From SZUA-76 sp945787585 (GTDB lineage Bacteria; Pseudomonadota; Gammaproteobacteria; SZUA-140): DNA of 37,991 nt. Position 1 is the first letter of the stretch, and every line of letters begins with the position of its first letter. The notes under the pieces are model-generated. The model searched no databases and had not been told where the DNA came from. It worked only from the letters and a program-made list of their open reading frames with translations. A program made the position numbers and the translations under genes. The stretch is from contig CAMYIG010000006.1 of the NCBI GenBank assembly GCA_947258425.1, positions 1 to 37,991 of the forward strand, read 5' to 3'. Positions 24,797-34,133 of this stretch are shown piece after piece.

Positions 24797-25477
24797 ATGA
24801 GTCGCGTTGCGCGTACTTATATCGCCAGTGAAGGCTGGCTGTTTATCGCAGCGATGGTGGCATCAGGATTTGTCGCCAAGTTTTATTTTGGTCTATTGGC
24901 TGCATTGCCACTGTGGTTGCTGAGCCTGTTACTGGTTTATATATTTCGAGACCCCGCGCGTGAGATCCCCGCAGCACCATTAGGGGTTGTGTCCCCTGCA
25001 GATGCTGAAATATTGCAGATCGATAGCGTGTACGACGAGTATTTGAAACGTAATGCGATCAGCGTGAAGATGCGGATGCATCGGCTGGGGAGTTACGTGA
25101 CACGTGCACCGATTGAAGGAAAGATCGTTCAGCATTGGCATACACCTGCAAATTCAGAGGAAGGTGCTAACAGTAAGGGGCTTGATCATTATGCAATGCA
25201 GATTCAGACCGATGAGAACGATGACGTCGTGTTGGTCATGAAAGTGGCTCGCCACGCCTTGAAACCAGTCTTTTATCATCAGTCCGGTGAACGTATCGGA
25301 CAAGGTGAGCGCTGTGGTTTAATCCGTTTGGGGGGGCATCTTGAGGTACTATTACCTGCCAATACACGGGTTCAGGTGTCTGAAGGTGACCGCGTGATGG
25401 CAGGATCAGATATACTGGCATCATTGATTCGTGGGAATGTGCCTGAAGCGACTATTAATATGGCAGTGGAAACATGA
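24797..25477 (+). CDS. psd: phosphatidylserine decarboxylase-like protein without the pyruvoyl serine
   Basis: ATG 24797 follows AGGGG by 7 nt and gives 226 residues; a longer frame would start inside the ilvC terminator. The layout is that of the short Psd/archaetidylserine-decarboxylase group: two membrane helices (about 14-50), then FRDP, SPADA (Asp69), TRAPIEGKI, GERCGLIRLG and VLLPANTRVQVSEGDRVMAG. Active members self-cleave at Gly-Ser to make the pyruvoyl group, and use a His in DVHxNR. Here the site reads Gly179-Gly180 and the His position is Tyr100. I infer loss of decarboxylase activity or an altered function. Operon with pssA, which makes the normal substrate, and a second, true psd would be needed elsewhere. 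Confidence 0.75.
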   Translation: MSRVARTYIASEGWLFIAAMVASGFVAKFYFGLLAALPLWLLSLLLVYIFRDPAREIPAAPLGVVSPADAEILQIDSVYDEYLKRNAISVKMRMHRLGSYVTRAPIEGKIVQHWHTPANSEEGANSKGLDHYAMQIQTDENDDVVLVMKVARHALKPVFYHQSGERIGQGERCGLIRLGGHLEVLLPANTRVQVSEGDRVMAGSDILASLIRGNVPEATINMAVET

Positions 25478-25495
25478 TGTTGAAGAGTGTGTCAC

Positions 25496-26278
25496 ATGAC
25501 TGAAGAAAACCGAAGGCGTAAGGGGATCTACCTTTTACCAAATCTGTTCACCACGGCAGGACTCTTTGCCGGTTTTTTTGCGATTATTGCGGCCATTGAT
25601 GGGCGCTTTGAAGCGGCTGCGATTGCCATCTTTGTCGCGATGATTATGGATGGCATCGATGGGCGACTGGCGCGTATCACCAATACCCAGAGTGACTTTG
25701 GTGCAGAGTACGATAGCCTTGCTGATATGGTCTCATTTGGACTTGCGCCTGCTTTGGTGATCTTTATGTGGTCGTTGAGCTCGATCGGCAAGCTGGGATG
25801 GGTAGCCGCGTTTGTTTATACCGCGGGTGCCGCGCTGCGTCTTGCGCGTTTCAATACCCAGTTAAACGTTGTCGATAAAGGATACTTTCAGGGGCTTGCT
25901 TCGCCGCCTGCCGCTGCATTGATTGTTGGCCTAGTGTGGGCCGGTGAGGAGTATGCGATTCAGGGCAGTGACGTGGCGATATGGGCCTTTATACTGACCA
26001 TCTCTGCCGGGCTATTAATGGTGAGCAAGGTACGTTATCACAGTTTCAAGGACTTCGATATTAAAGGCAAAGTCCCCTTTGTGACGATCTTCTTCATTGC
26101 CCTGTTATTTGTTTTTGTCTCTACCAATCCCCCTTATATCCTGTTTTCGATTGCTTTTATTTATGCGGCTTCCGGCCCGATATTAACGTTATGGCAATTG
26201 CGGCAGCGTCGTCGTCTCCGGCAGCAGGGTACAGGCAATGATGCGAAAGATGACGGTAACGATAACACCGAGGTGTAA
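25496..26278 (+). CDS. pssA: CDP-diacylglycerol-serine O-phosphatidyltransferase
   Basis: ATG 25496 gives MTEENRRRKGIYLLPNLFT (260 aa); an upstream GTG adds three residues. The CDP-alcohol phosphotransferase motif D-G-x2-A-R-x8-G-x3-D-x3-D is exact in MDGIDGRLARITNT...GAEYDSLAD. About eight membrane helices follow. It condenses CDP-DAG and serine to phosphatidylserine. This membrane-type (type II) enzyme differs from the soluble E. coli PssA. It lies 18 nt after the Psd-like gene and probably shares its mRNA. Confidence 0.95.
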   Translation: MTEENRRRKGIYLLPNLFTTAGLFAGFFAIIAAIDGRFEAAAIAIFVAMIMDGIDGRLARITNTQSDFGAEYDSLADMVSFGLAPALVIFMWSLSSIGKLGWVAAFVYTAGAALRLARFNTQLNVVDKGYFQGLASPPAAALIVGLVWAGEEYAIQGSDVAIWAFILTISAGLLMVSKVRYHSFKDFDIKGKVPFVTIFFIALLFVFVSTNPPYILFSIAFIYAASGPILTLWQLRQRRRLRQQGTGNDAKDDGNDNTEV

Positions 26279-26443
26279 CTCGAGGTGGGAAATCGGGCCA
26301 TTTATTGCATCCGAATGACCTGATAGTATGCGGTGATTACCCTAATATCAGATTCATTACATCGTCTTATCTAAACGACACTATCCGGTTGTTTTATCTT
26401 GTCTGTGTCTCGGTTAAACTGGGTCATCAGACGGAGCAGCACA

Positions 26444-27985
26444 ATGAATGCAAAAGAAAAACTAATCATCTTTGACACTACCCTGCGTGATGGTGAGCAG
26501 AGCCCCGGCGCATCGATGACGCAAGATGAAAAGGTGCGCATTGCCAGGGCGCTGGAGCGGATGCGTGTGGATGTCATCGAGGCTGGATTTCCAATGGCAA
26601 GCGCAGGCGATTTTGCCTCGGTGCAGGCGGTTGCCCGCGTGGTAAAAGAGAGCACCGTCTGTGCGCTGGCGCGTGCGCTGGATAAAGACATCGAACGTGC
26701 AGGCGAGGCGATCAAACCGGCCAGGTCAGGGCGTATTCATACCTTTATCGCCACATCTCCGATTCATATGGAAAAGAAGCTGCGCATGAAGGCAGACGAA
26801 GTGGTGGAGCAGGCTGTAAAAGCGGTCAAATTGGCTCGGCAATATACCGACAATGTGGAGTTCTCGCCGGAAGATGCGGGGCGCTCGGAGCACGATTTTC
26901 TGTGTCGGATTATCGAAGCGGTGATCGATGCCGGAGCCAGTACCATTAACATTCCGGACACCGTGGGCTACAACGTACCCGAACAGTTTGGAGCCTTGAT
27001 CGGCACATTGATTGAACGGACCCCCAATGCAGACAAGGCGGTATTTTCGGTGCATTGTCATAACGACCTGGGTTTGGCGGTGGCGAATTCACTGTCGGCC
27101 GTGATGCACGGCGCACGGCAGGTGGAATGCACCATTAATGGTTTGGGTGAGCGCGCAGGTAACGCCTCACTGGAAGAGGTGGTGATGGCGGTTCAGACAC
27201 GTCAGGATCTCTTTTCCTGCAATACCACACTCGATACCACCCAGATCGTGCCGTGTAGCCGCCTGGTCTCGGGTATCACCGGCTTTGCGGTGCAGCCCAA
27301 TAAGGCGATTGTCGGGGCTAACGCCTTTGCCCATGAATCGGGCATTCATCAGGATGGCGTTTTGAAGAGTCGTGAGACCTATGAAATTATGCGGGCCGAG
27401 GATGTCGGCTGGAGCGCCAACCGCATGGTGCTCGGTAAACATTCCGGGCGTAATGCCTTCCGCTCACGCTTGCAGGAACTCAATATCGTCTTTGAGACCG
27501 AAGAGGCGCTTAATGATGCCTTTTCACGTTTCAAAGATCTCGCGGATAAAAAGCATGAAATTTATGACGACGACTTGCAGGCGTTGGTAACACAAAGCCG
27601 TTCGGCGGGCGAAAGTGAACGCGTTAAGCTGGTATCCCTGAAGGTCTGTTCCGAGACTGGCGAGATCCCAGACGCGGCGGTGACTTTGTCATACGATGGT
27701 GTTGAGAAGAGCGTCTCGGCGAGTGGCAGCGGGCCGGTTGATGCCACTTTTAAGGCGATCGAATCTGTCGTGAATAGTGAAACTGAATTGCAACTCTATT
27801 CGGTCAATGCGATTACAAGTGGTACTGATTCACAGGGTGAAGTGACCGTGAGACTGGAAAAGGGTGGACGCATTGTAAACGGGCAGGGCGCTGATACAGA
27901 TATTGTCATCGCCTCAGCAAAGGCCTATCTGAATGCAGTTAATAAATTACTCGAGCCGATTGAGCGTGCTCATCCACAGGTATAA
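26444..27985 (+). CDS. leuA: 2-isopropylmalate synthase
   Basis: ATG 26444 with GGAGC about 8 nt upstream gives MNAKEKLIIFDTTLRDGEQSPG (513 aa). Motifs: DTTLRDGEQSPG with metal ligand Asp, HCHNDLGLAVANS with the two metal His, the NGLGERAGNASLEE catalytic loop, and a C-terminal LeuA allosteric domain (about 390-505). It catalyses the first committed step of leucine synthesis from 2-ketoisovalerate, which the ilv genes upstream supply. The 165-nt region before it has no leader peptide or hairpin that I can support. Confidence 0.96.
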   Translation: MNAKEKLIIFDTTLRDGEQSPGASMTQDEKVRIARALERMRVDVIEAGFPMASAGDFASVQAVARVVKESTVCALARALDKDIERAGEAIKPARSGRIHTFIATSPIHMEKKLRMKADEVVEQAVKAVKLARQYTDNVEFSPEDAGRSEHDFLCRIIEAVIDAGASTINIPDTVGYNVPEQFGALIGTLIERTPNADKAVFSVHCHNDLGLAVANSLSAVMHGARQVECTINGLGERAGNASLEEVVMAVQTRQDLFSCNTTLDTTQIVPCSRLVSGITGFAVQPNKAIVGANAFAHESGIHQDGVLKSRETYEIMRAEDVGWSANRMVLGKHSGRNAFRSRLQELNIVFETEEALNDAFSRFKDLADKKHEIYDDDLQALVTQSRSAGESERVKLVSLKVCSETGEIPDAAVTLSYDGVEKSVSASGSGPVDATFKAIESVVNSETELQLYSVNAITSGTDSQGEVTVRLEKGGRIVNGQGADTDIVIASAKAYLNAVNKLLEPIERAHPQV

Positions 27986-27997
27986 CCGTAGTATTAA

Positions 27998-28738
27998 ATG
28001 ATGTCGGCGCAGCAGCAATATCTGGAAGCGATGGGCATTGATGTGTGGCAGCGGCGTGATTTACCTGCCGATGCTATTGTTGAAACCTCACCACCTGAAA
28101 CAGTTCCAAGTGAAGAAAAGCCTACTGTAACGATTCCTGTTGTCGCTGATGATGTTGGTATCATGGCATGGGATCGGCTGCGTAGTACAGTCGTCAGTTG
28201 TGAACTGTGCTCACTGCATACAACACGCACGCAGACCGTGTTTGGCACAGGTGATCAACAGGCTCAATTGATGATCGTTGGTGATGCACCTGGGGTCGAT
28301 GAAGATCGTCAGGGTGATCCTTTTGTCGGACGTGCCGGACAGTTGTTGAATGAGATGTTACATGCTATCGGTTTTAAACGTGAGCAGGTCTACATCGCCA
28401 ATATTATTAAATGTCGTCCACCCAATAGCACCGCCCCACAAGCGGCTGAAATAAGCAGTTGTCATGCTTATCTACAGCGCCAGATTGCACTGGTTCAACC
28501 CGCTGTCATTTTGGCAGCAGGAGAGCTTACCGCACAATACTTGTTAAAGTGTGATGAGACGCTTGCTGACCTTCATGGCAAAGAGCACCGCTATCCGGAG
28601 AGTGATGTTCCCGTCATCGCAACTTATCACCCCGCCTTTCTACTTAACGCTTCGGCTGAAAAGCGTAACGCATGGCATGATTTGCTGATGGCGCGTACTA
28701 TCGCATCTGAAAAGATCAAGCATGATGTGACAGGGTGA
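27998..28738 (+). CDS. family 4-type uracil-DNA glycosylase (Fe-S)
   Basis: A 246-residue protein. After a variable N-terminus (about 1-55, Pro/Glu-rich) comes the SPO1-polymerase-related UDG domain: C-x2-C (SCELCSL), the uracil-binding GDAPGVDEDRQGDPFVGRAG motif, KCRPPNSTAP with the third Cys, the fourth Cys 15 residues later, and the HPAFLL motif. The four Cys hold a 4Fe-4S cluster. It removes uracil from DNA for base-excision repair. It is located 12 nt after leuA and just before rimI; the pair with rimI is common in gammaproteobacteria. Confidence 0.9.
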   Translation: MMSAQQQYLEAMGIDVWQRRDLPADAIVETSPPETVPSEEKPTVTIPVVADDVGIMAWDRLRSTVVSCELCSLHTTRTQTVFGTGDQQAQLMIVGDAPGVDEDRQGDPFVGRAGQLLNEMLHAIGFKREQVYIANIIKCRPPNSTAPQAAEISSCHAYLQRQIALVQPAVILAAGELTAQYLLKCDETLADLHGKEHRYPESDVPVIATYHPAFLLNASAEKRNAWHDLLMARTIASEKIKHDVTG

Positions 28739-28750
28739 GTATTAAACTTT

Positions 28751-29239
28751 ATGGATGATACCGTCATAGTTCAACCGGCAGTGACCGCGAATAGTTACCG
28801 CTTTCGTCAGATGACCGAAGGTGATCTGTCTGATGTGTTAGTGATTGAACGAAGCACTTATGAATTCCCCTGGAGTGAAACGATCTTTAAGGATTGCCTG
28901 CGAGTCAATTACCGCTGCTATGTTGTCGAGTCAGTGGAAACCGCTGCCGTGCAAGGCTATGCGATTATGACGGTGGCCGCCGGTGAGTCACATATTCTTA
29001 ATCTATGCCTGGATGAGTCACTACGTGGCCATGGTGTTGGCCGCGGCCTACTTGCCCATCTGGTGGATGATGCACGCCGCAACCGTGCCGATACCATGTT
29101 GCTTGAAGTGCGTACCTCAAATAAGATCGCCATCGATCTCTATTTGAAAACGGGTTTCAATGAGATCGGCAGGCGTAATGCTTATTATCCTGCAAAGCAT
29201 GGACGAGAAGATGCACTGATTTTGATGCGTGCGCTTTAG
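28751..29239 (+). CDS. rimI: RimI, ribosomal protein bS18 alanine N-acetyltransferase
   Basis: The 162-residue GNAT protein has the substrate region (EFPWSETIFKDCL), the acetyl-CoA motif LRGHGVGRGLLAHL (R/Q-x-x-G-x-G/A), EVRTSNKIAIDLYLKTGF and NAYYPAKHGREDALIL, all standard for RimI. Known role is acetylation of the N-terminal alanine of ribosomal protein S18. Transcribed with the preceding UDG gene, separated by 12 nt, and convergent with ettA. Confidence 0.93.
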   Translation: MDDTVIVQPAVTANSYRFRQMTEGDLSDVLVIERSTYEFPWSETIFKDCLRVNYRCYVVESVETAAVQGYAIMTVAAGESHILNLCLDESLRGHGVGRGLLAHLVDDARRNRADTMLLEVRTSNKIAIDLYLKTGFNEIGRRNAYYPAKHGREDALILMRAL

Positions 29240-29280
29240 TCACCAGTATTTTTCTTTATAGATTTGGAATCGATTAGGCA

Positions 29281-30948
29281 TCAACCAAACTTCTTATAAG
29301 TAATCCGCTTGGGCTGTGTGACTGCTTCATCACCAAGGCGGCGCTTCTTGTCTTCTTCGTAATCAGCAAAGTTACCCTCAAACCACTCCACATGACTGTC
29401 GCCTTCAAAGGCCAGCATGTGTGTGGCAATACGGTCGAGGAACCAGCGATCATGTGAGATGACAACGGCGCAGCCTGCAAATTCAAGCAGGGCATTTTCC
29501 AGTGCACGCAGGGTTTCAATATCGAGGTCGTTGGTTGGCTCATCGAGCAACAGTACATTGCCGCCGCTTTGTAGCAGTTTGGCCTGATGCAGGCGATTAC
29601 GTTCACCACCTGAGAGATCACCGACGCGCTTTTGCTGGTCTGATCCTTTGAAGTTGAAACGACCCAGGTATGCGCGTGAATTGATCTCCATACCATTGAC
29701 GGTGATGATGTCCTGACCATTCGAGATCTCTTCCCAGGCAGTTTTGCTGTCATCCAGTGCATCACGGCTCTGATCGACGTATGAGAGCTGCACGGTCTCG
29801 CCAATACGCAGTTCGCCACTATCTGGCTTTTCAATCCCCATGATCATCTTAAACAGGGTAGATTTACCCGCACCATTAGGGCCAATGATGCCGACAATGC
29901 CCCCCGGTGGCAGGTTGAAGTTGAGATCTTCAATCAACAGCTGGTCACCGAAACCTTTGCAAAGTCCTTTGGCTTCAATAACGGTATCCCCCAGGCGCGG
30001 ACCAGGTGGGATAAACAGCTCATTTGTTTCATTACGTTTTTCAAAGCTCTGATTAGCGAGTTCTTCGTAGCGTGCGATACGGGCCTTGCTCTTGGCCTGA
30101 CGACCTTTGGCATTGCTGCGCACCCATTCCAGCTCGGTTTTCATCGCCTTTATGCGGGCATTTTCACCTTTCTCTTCCTGTTCGAGGCGGGCCTCTTTCT
30201 GTTCCAGCCAGGAGGAGTAGTTGCCTTCCCATGGGATGCCGTGACCGCGATCCAGCTCCAGAATCCAGCCGGCGACATTGTCGAGGAAGTAGCGATCATG
30301 GGTGACGGCGACCACGGTACCTTCGAATTCGCGCAGGAACTGTTCAAGCCACGCGACAGACTCGGCGTCCAGGTGGTTAGTCGGCTCGTCGAGCAGCAGC
30401 ATGTCCGGGGCTGACAGGATCAGGCGGCAGAGGGCGACACGGCGGCGTTCACCACCAGAGAGTTTAGTGACATCGGCATCCCACGGTGGCAGGCGCAGTG
30501 CATCGGCGGCGATCTCCAGTTTTCGTTCGAGGTTGTGTGCATCCGCTGCCTGAATAATATTTTCCAGTGTTGCCTGTTCTTTGGCGAGCGCATCAAAGTC
30601 AGCATCCGGCTCGGCATAGGCAGCGTAAACTTCATCCAGTCTCGTCATTGCCGCCTTGACTTCACCGAGCGCTTCTTCAACATTACCACGCACATCCTTG
30701 GCTGGATCGAGTTGTGGTTCCTGCGGTAGGTAGCCAACACGAATGCCGACCTGTGGCCTGGCTTCACCATGGTGTTCCGTGTCGATTCCAGCCATAATGC
30801 GCAGCAGTGTTGATTTACCTGAACCATTAAGCCCTAATACACCGATTTTGGCCCCAGGAAAAAATGAGAGTGAAATGTCTTTGAGGATCTCACGCTTGGG
30901 AGGGACTACCTTGCCAACGCCATTCATTGTGTAGATGTATTGAGCCAT
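29281..30948 (-). CDS. ettA: EttA, energy-dependent translational throttle ABC-F ATPase
   Basis: The 555-residue protein has two ABC domains. First: Walker A GLNGSGKST, signature LSGGERRRVALCRLI, Walker B LLLDEPTNHLD. Second: GPNGAGKST, LSGGERNRLHQAKLL, LLLDEPTNDLD. Between them lies the basic P-site tRNA-interaction motif with EWVRSNAKGRQAKSKARI, and the arm typical of EttA sits in the first domain. It binds the ribosomal E site and gates entry into elongation according to the ATP/ADP ratio. A single-gene unit. Confidence 0.96.
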   Translation of the reverse strand: MAQYIYTMNGVGKVVPPKREILKDISLSFFPGAKIGVLGLNGSGKSTLLRIMAGIDTEHHGEARPQVGIRVGYLPQEPQLDPAKDVRGNVEEALGEVKAAMTRLDEVYAAYAEPDADFDALAKEQATLENIIQAADAHNLERKLEIAADALRLPPWDADVTKLSGGERRRVALCRLILSAPDMLLLDEPTNHLDAESVAWLEQFLREFEGTVVAVTHDRYFLDNVAGWILELDRGHGIPWEGNYSSWLEQKEARLEQEEKGENARIKAMKTELEWVRSNAKGRQAKSKARIARYEELANQSFEKRNETNELFIPPGPRLGDTVIEAKGLCKGFGDQLLIEDLNFNLPPGGIVGIIGPNGAGKSTLFKMIMGIEKPDSGELRIGETVQLSYVDQSRDALDDSKTAWEEISNGQDIITVNGMEINSRAYLGRFNFKGSDQQKRVGDLSGGERNRLHQAKLLQSGGNVLLLDEPTNDLDIETLRALENALLEFAGCAVVISHDRWFLDRIATHMLAFEGDSHVEWFEGNFADYEEDKKRRLGDEAVTQPKRITYKKFG

Positions 30949-31061
30949 GTTTATTCCAGTAATTTATAAGTATTGAGGTTATGAGGCATGCCTGATGGCC
31001 GATATTAATACTAAATATACTACAAAAAATTGATTTTTGTACGGTTTGTAGCGAAGAGTAG

Positions 31062-32357
31062 ATGATGGTTTTTTTATTAAAAAATCTGTGTTATTGGCTG
31101 GTGGCGACACTCTTAATTTCAGCATTAGCCTCAGCGCAATCTGTGGTGATTGATGAGATTCGTTTTAGCGGCAATAAAAAAACTAAAGCCGAAATTCTAA
31201 GGCAGGAAATGCGGCTAACAGAAGGTTCTGCAGTAGACCTTACGCAGCTTGAAAATGATCGCCAGGCGATTATGGATTTAGGCTTATTTAAGTCTGTGAC
31301 TGCTGATGCGGGTGAGATTGAAGGCAAACAGGTAATCAATATTACTGTTAGTGAAAAATACTATCTCTTTCCTTTGCCAAAATTTGACCGCTCTGCTGAT
31401 GGGGATATTAGTTATGGGGCACGTCTTAAGATGGATAATCTTGCGGGTCTTAATCAAAGCCTTCGATTGACGTATAAAAAAGTAGATGGGTGTTGTGATG
31501 CGTTAGGGAAATCTAATGAGATTGATCTTGACTATAATTATCCACGCATAGCAGGAAGTCCATTTGGTCTGCGTGTTGGCCTGCTCTATTTTGATACCCC
31601 AATTGAAGACAAAAAGCCTGGTGGCGTTACCTCGACCTATGAGCGTGATTATAAGGCCTTTAGCTTTGGGATAAATCGTTGGATACGACAGGACGGCCCA
31701 AGTGTTGGTTGGTCCGCGCATGCTGGCCCTTTTTGGCGTTCCGCGAAATATAACTATGTGAATGGTACGCCGGATTTATATAACGACGGTGATGCCGTTG
31801 GCCTTGATTTTGGTATTGCGTATACGCGGGTTCATGATTATCTGTATAGCCGCGAAGGTACTGAATACGGTTATTCAATTCAGGTGGGTTCCAGTGCACT
31901 CGGTTCTGATGAGTCATTTACACAGAGTAATATTTATTATCGTCGGTATTATTATTTAAATGGTCAACGACATCATAACCTGAATGCGCAGTTCCTAATG
32001 GGGTTTTCGAGTGGCAAGCTTCCACTGGGTGGTGACTTCTTCGCTGTGGGCGGTAGTGATAGTATTCGTGGATACGAAAAAGGCATTATAAAAGGAGAGT
32101 CATTTTTTACTTTAAATCTTGAGTATCTCGTGCCATTACGTGCTAAAAATGAGTTTCGTGGTGTATTGTTTATTGACCTGGGAAACGCGTATCACGATAC
32201 CCGTAGTGTTGATCTCACAGACTTTGAATCGAGTATTGGGCTTGGCTTGCGTTATAAAGTAAAGTCGTTTGTGAATGTTGATCTGCGGTTTGATGCTGCT
32301 TATGCACTAGGCATTAAAGATACCGCTGTCTATTTTAGTACCCGCGGTGCTTTCTAA
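31062..32357 (+). CDS. small Omp85/TamA-like outer-membrane protein with one POTRA domain
   Basis: The 431-residue protein has a signal peptide (LLISALASAQS), one POTRA domain (about 28-100: VVIDEIRFSGNKKTKAEILRQEM, then VINITVSEKY) and a C-terminal 16-strand-type barrel (about 110-431) with the conserved GGSDSIRGYEKG motif that corresponds to the VRGF/Y loop of Omp85 proteins, ending in aromatic Phe. BamA has five POTRAs and TamA three, so this is a minimal form resembling the D15-like surface antigen group. Two adjacent cysteines (DGCCDAL) sit in an extracellular-side loop and could form a disulphide. Its role may be insertion of selected proteins or lipid handling. Convergent with hsbR. 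Confidence 0.82.
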   Translation: MMVFLLKNLCYWLVATLLISALASAQSVVIDEIRFSGNKKTKAEILRQEMRLTEGSAVDLTQLENDRQAIMDLGLFKSVTADAGEIEGKQVINITVSEKYYLFPLPKFDRSADGDISYGARLKMDNLAGLNQSLRLTYKKVDGCCDALGKSNEIDLDYNYPRIAGSPFGLRVGLLYFDTPIEDKKPGGVTSTYERDYKAFSFGINRWIRQDGPSVGWSAHAGPFWRSAKYNYVNGTPDLYNDGDAVGLDFGIAYTRVHDYLYSREGTEYGYSIQVGSSALGSDESFTQSNIYYRRYYYLNGQRHHNLNAQFLMGFSSGKLPLGGDFFAVGGSDSIRGYEKGIIKGESFFTLNLEYLVPLRAKNEFRGVLFIDLGNAYHDTRSVDLTDFESSIGLGLRYKVKSFVNVDLRFDAAYALGIKDTAVYFSTRGAF

Positions 32358-32363
32358 GTATTA

Positions 32364-34118
32364 TTAACTATACCAAACGTATTCTGCATCTACTTTTCGA
32401 CCATTATTTGAGTACTTTAATATTGGGCAAAGTGATTTAACAATATTGATTCCCCTGCCGTATGAGTTAACGATTTCAGGTGAAGTGGTATCATGTTTTG
32501 AAAAGTCAAAACCTGAACCAGAATCTTCAACGGTGATGAATAACTTCCCACCGGTTTCTGTTGGGGTATGTTTAATATTAATGTTGATGTATGAATCGGC
32601 AAGAGTAGATAATGATGCTTCACGTCGATTATAGTATTCGAGAAAACCTTGTGGATTTTCTTTAATTGAAGAGTCTAAATTAAGTAATCCATGCTCAAGT
32701 GAATTAGAAAACAACTCTGATAATATAGTATAAATCCTTTCACGATGACTCGATATCCCCTGTATTTCCATGATGGATTGAATCAGAAGGGGGCAGGGAT
32801 TCGTGTGTTGTAATGCTTCAGCTTCAAGTCTTATTGATAAATCCCATTTCGCTGGGCTAACAGTATCTGTGCTGGTAATAATATCTGAATCATTATTTAG
32901 GGTGTCTAATGGAGATGACGTTATTTCTATCAGAGTGATGTCATCTCTTTGAATCGAGTTGCCACAAAAGCTTTCAATTGATTGTTTAATGTTAGTGAAT
33001 GAATCGTTCGATGATCGTGACTCGTATAAAACAGACTCTAATTTTTCCTGCGTATACATTTTACCATCACTATTGGTCGCCTCTATAACGCCATCAGAAA
33101 CAAGGTATATTTTATTGTTGTGTGAGAGCTGAGTAAAAAATACGCTTCTGTCAAATTCATCACTATTAAGAATGCCGAGCGGGAGGTGGCTAGAGGGTAC
33201 TTTAACTGGGGCATCATCAGATGTAATAACCACATCTGGAATGCCCCCATTCCAAATTGCAACGCTTCTGAAGGATTCATCCACTTCAATGACACATGCA
33301 GCACAGAAAAATCCTACTGGTAGTGTTTCCTTCAGTTTTTCATTGATATTAAATACGATGTCGCCAATTGAATAACCATTTGATGATAGGGTATAAAATG
33401 TTTCTGAAACGGGGATAGCACCGATTGCCGCAGAAAGGCCATGTCCAGTAAAGTCTCCAAGCATGACATGCATGCCACCCGATGGTGTCCGTGAACAAAG
33501 TAATATATCACCGCTGGTTATTGAGACTGGTTTTAATATGTGTTTAATATTATCAATATTGAGATTGTAGGGTTTGGTGATGTTCGTGAAAATCGTTTTT
33601 GATATTTCATGCTCTCGTAGAAGCCGGTTATGGTGCTGCTGTATTTCTAACTTACTTTCGGAAATTCTGTTGTATAAATTACTCACGCGAATCATCGCGT
33701 CGATTTTTGCCTTTATGATAACGCTATTGTATGGCTTGGTGATGAAGTCATCACCACCATGTTCTATACATTTTGCAAGGGCATTTTCATCTGTAATAGC
33801 AGTAAGAAAGATGATAGGTACGAAGATGTCATTGCAGAGCCGTTTAATTTTAGTGGCAGCATCATATCCATCCATGATCGGCATCACAACATCCATGAGG
33901 ATAATATCGGGATTCTCATTTTCAAATATTTTTATCGCGTCTTCACCATTAACTGCGGAGATGACCTGATGATTTAGTTTTTTAATTAACGTCGATAAGA
34001 TCAGTCTGTTTGTCTTGTCATCATCGACAATTAGGATTAATAAACTATCTGAGTGAAGAATAGGTGACTGATTTTCACCATTATCATCAGTAGAGTTATC
34101 TTTAGTGGTGGAGCTCAT
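32364..34118 (-). CDS. hsbR: HsbR, REC-PP2C-HATPase regulator of HsbA
   Basis: The 584-residue protein has a receiver domain (about 27-145; LIVDDDKTNR, phosphoacceptor Asp76 in ILMDVVMP, Lys in FITKPY), a SpoIIE-type PP2C phosphatase domain (about 195-395; GDFTGHGLSAAIGA, LVSDGVIEA) and a C-terminal GHKL/RsbW-like ATPase (about 430-580; LSELFSNSLEHG N-box, VEDSGSGFDF G1, SYGRGI G2). The arrangement is that of Pseudomonas HsbR, which phosphorylates or dephosphorylates the STAS protein HsbA in response to receiver phosphorylation by HptB. hsbA lies 15 nt upstream in the same unit. No hptB is visible in the window. Confidence 0.87.
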   Translation of the reverse strand: MSSTTKDNSTDDNGENQSPILHSDSLLILIVDDDKTNRLILSTLIKKLNHQVISAVNGEDAIKIFENENPDIILMDVVMPIMDGYDAATKIKRLCNDIFVPIIFLTAITDENALAKCIEHGGDDFITKPYNSVIIKAKIDAMIRVSNLYNRISESKLEIQQHHNRLLREHEISKTIFTNITKPYNLNIDNIKHILKPVSITSGDILLCSRTPSGGMHVMLGDFTGHGLSAAIGAIPVSETFYTLSSNGYSIGDIVFNINEKLKETLPVGFFCAACVIEVDESFRSVAIWNGGIPDVVITSDDAPVKVPSSHLPLGILNSDEFDRSVFFTQLSHNNKIYLVSDGVIEATNSDGKMYTQEKLESVLYESRSSNDSFTNIKQSIESFCGNSIQRDDITLIEITSSPLDTLNNDSDIITSTDTVSPAKWDLSIRLEAEALQHTNPCPLLIQSIMEIQGISSHRERIYTILSELFSNSLEHGLLNLDSSIKENPQGFLEYYNRREASLSTLADSYININIKHTPTETGGKLFITVEDSGSGFDFSKHDTTSPEIVNSYGRGINIVKSLCPILKYSNNGRKVDAEYVWYS

Positions 34119-34133
34119 TATGATTTTTCTAAT

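Noticed and set aside
26279..26443. Leucine-responsive leader or T-box before leuA
   Set aside because: No Leu-rich small frame, no terminator hairpin and no T-box consensus in the 165 nt.
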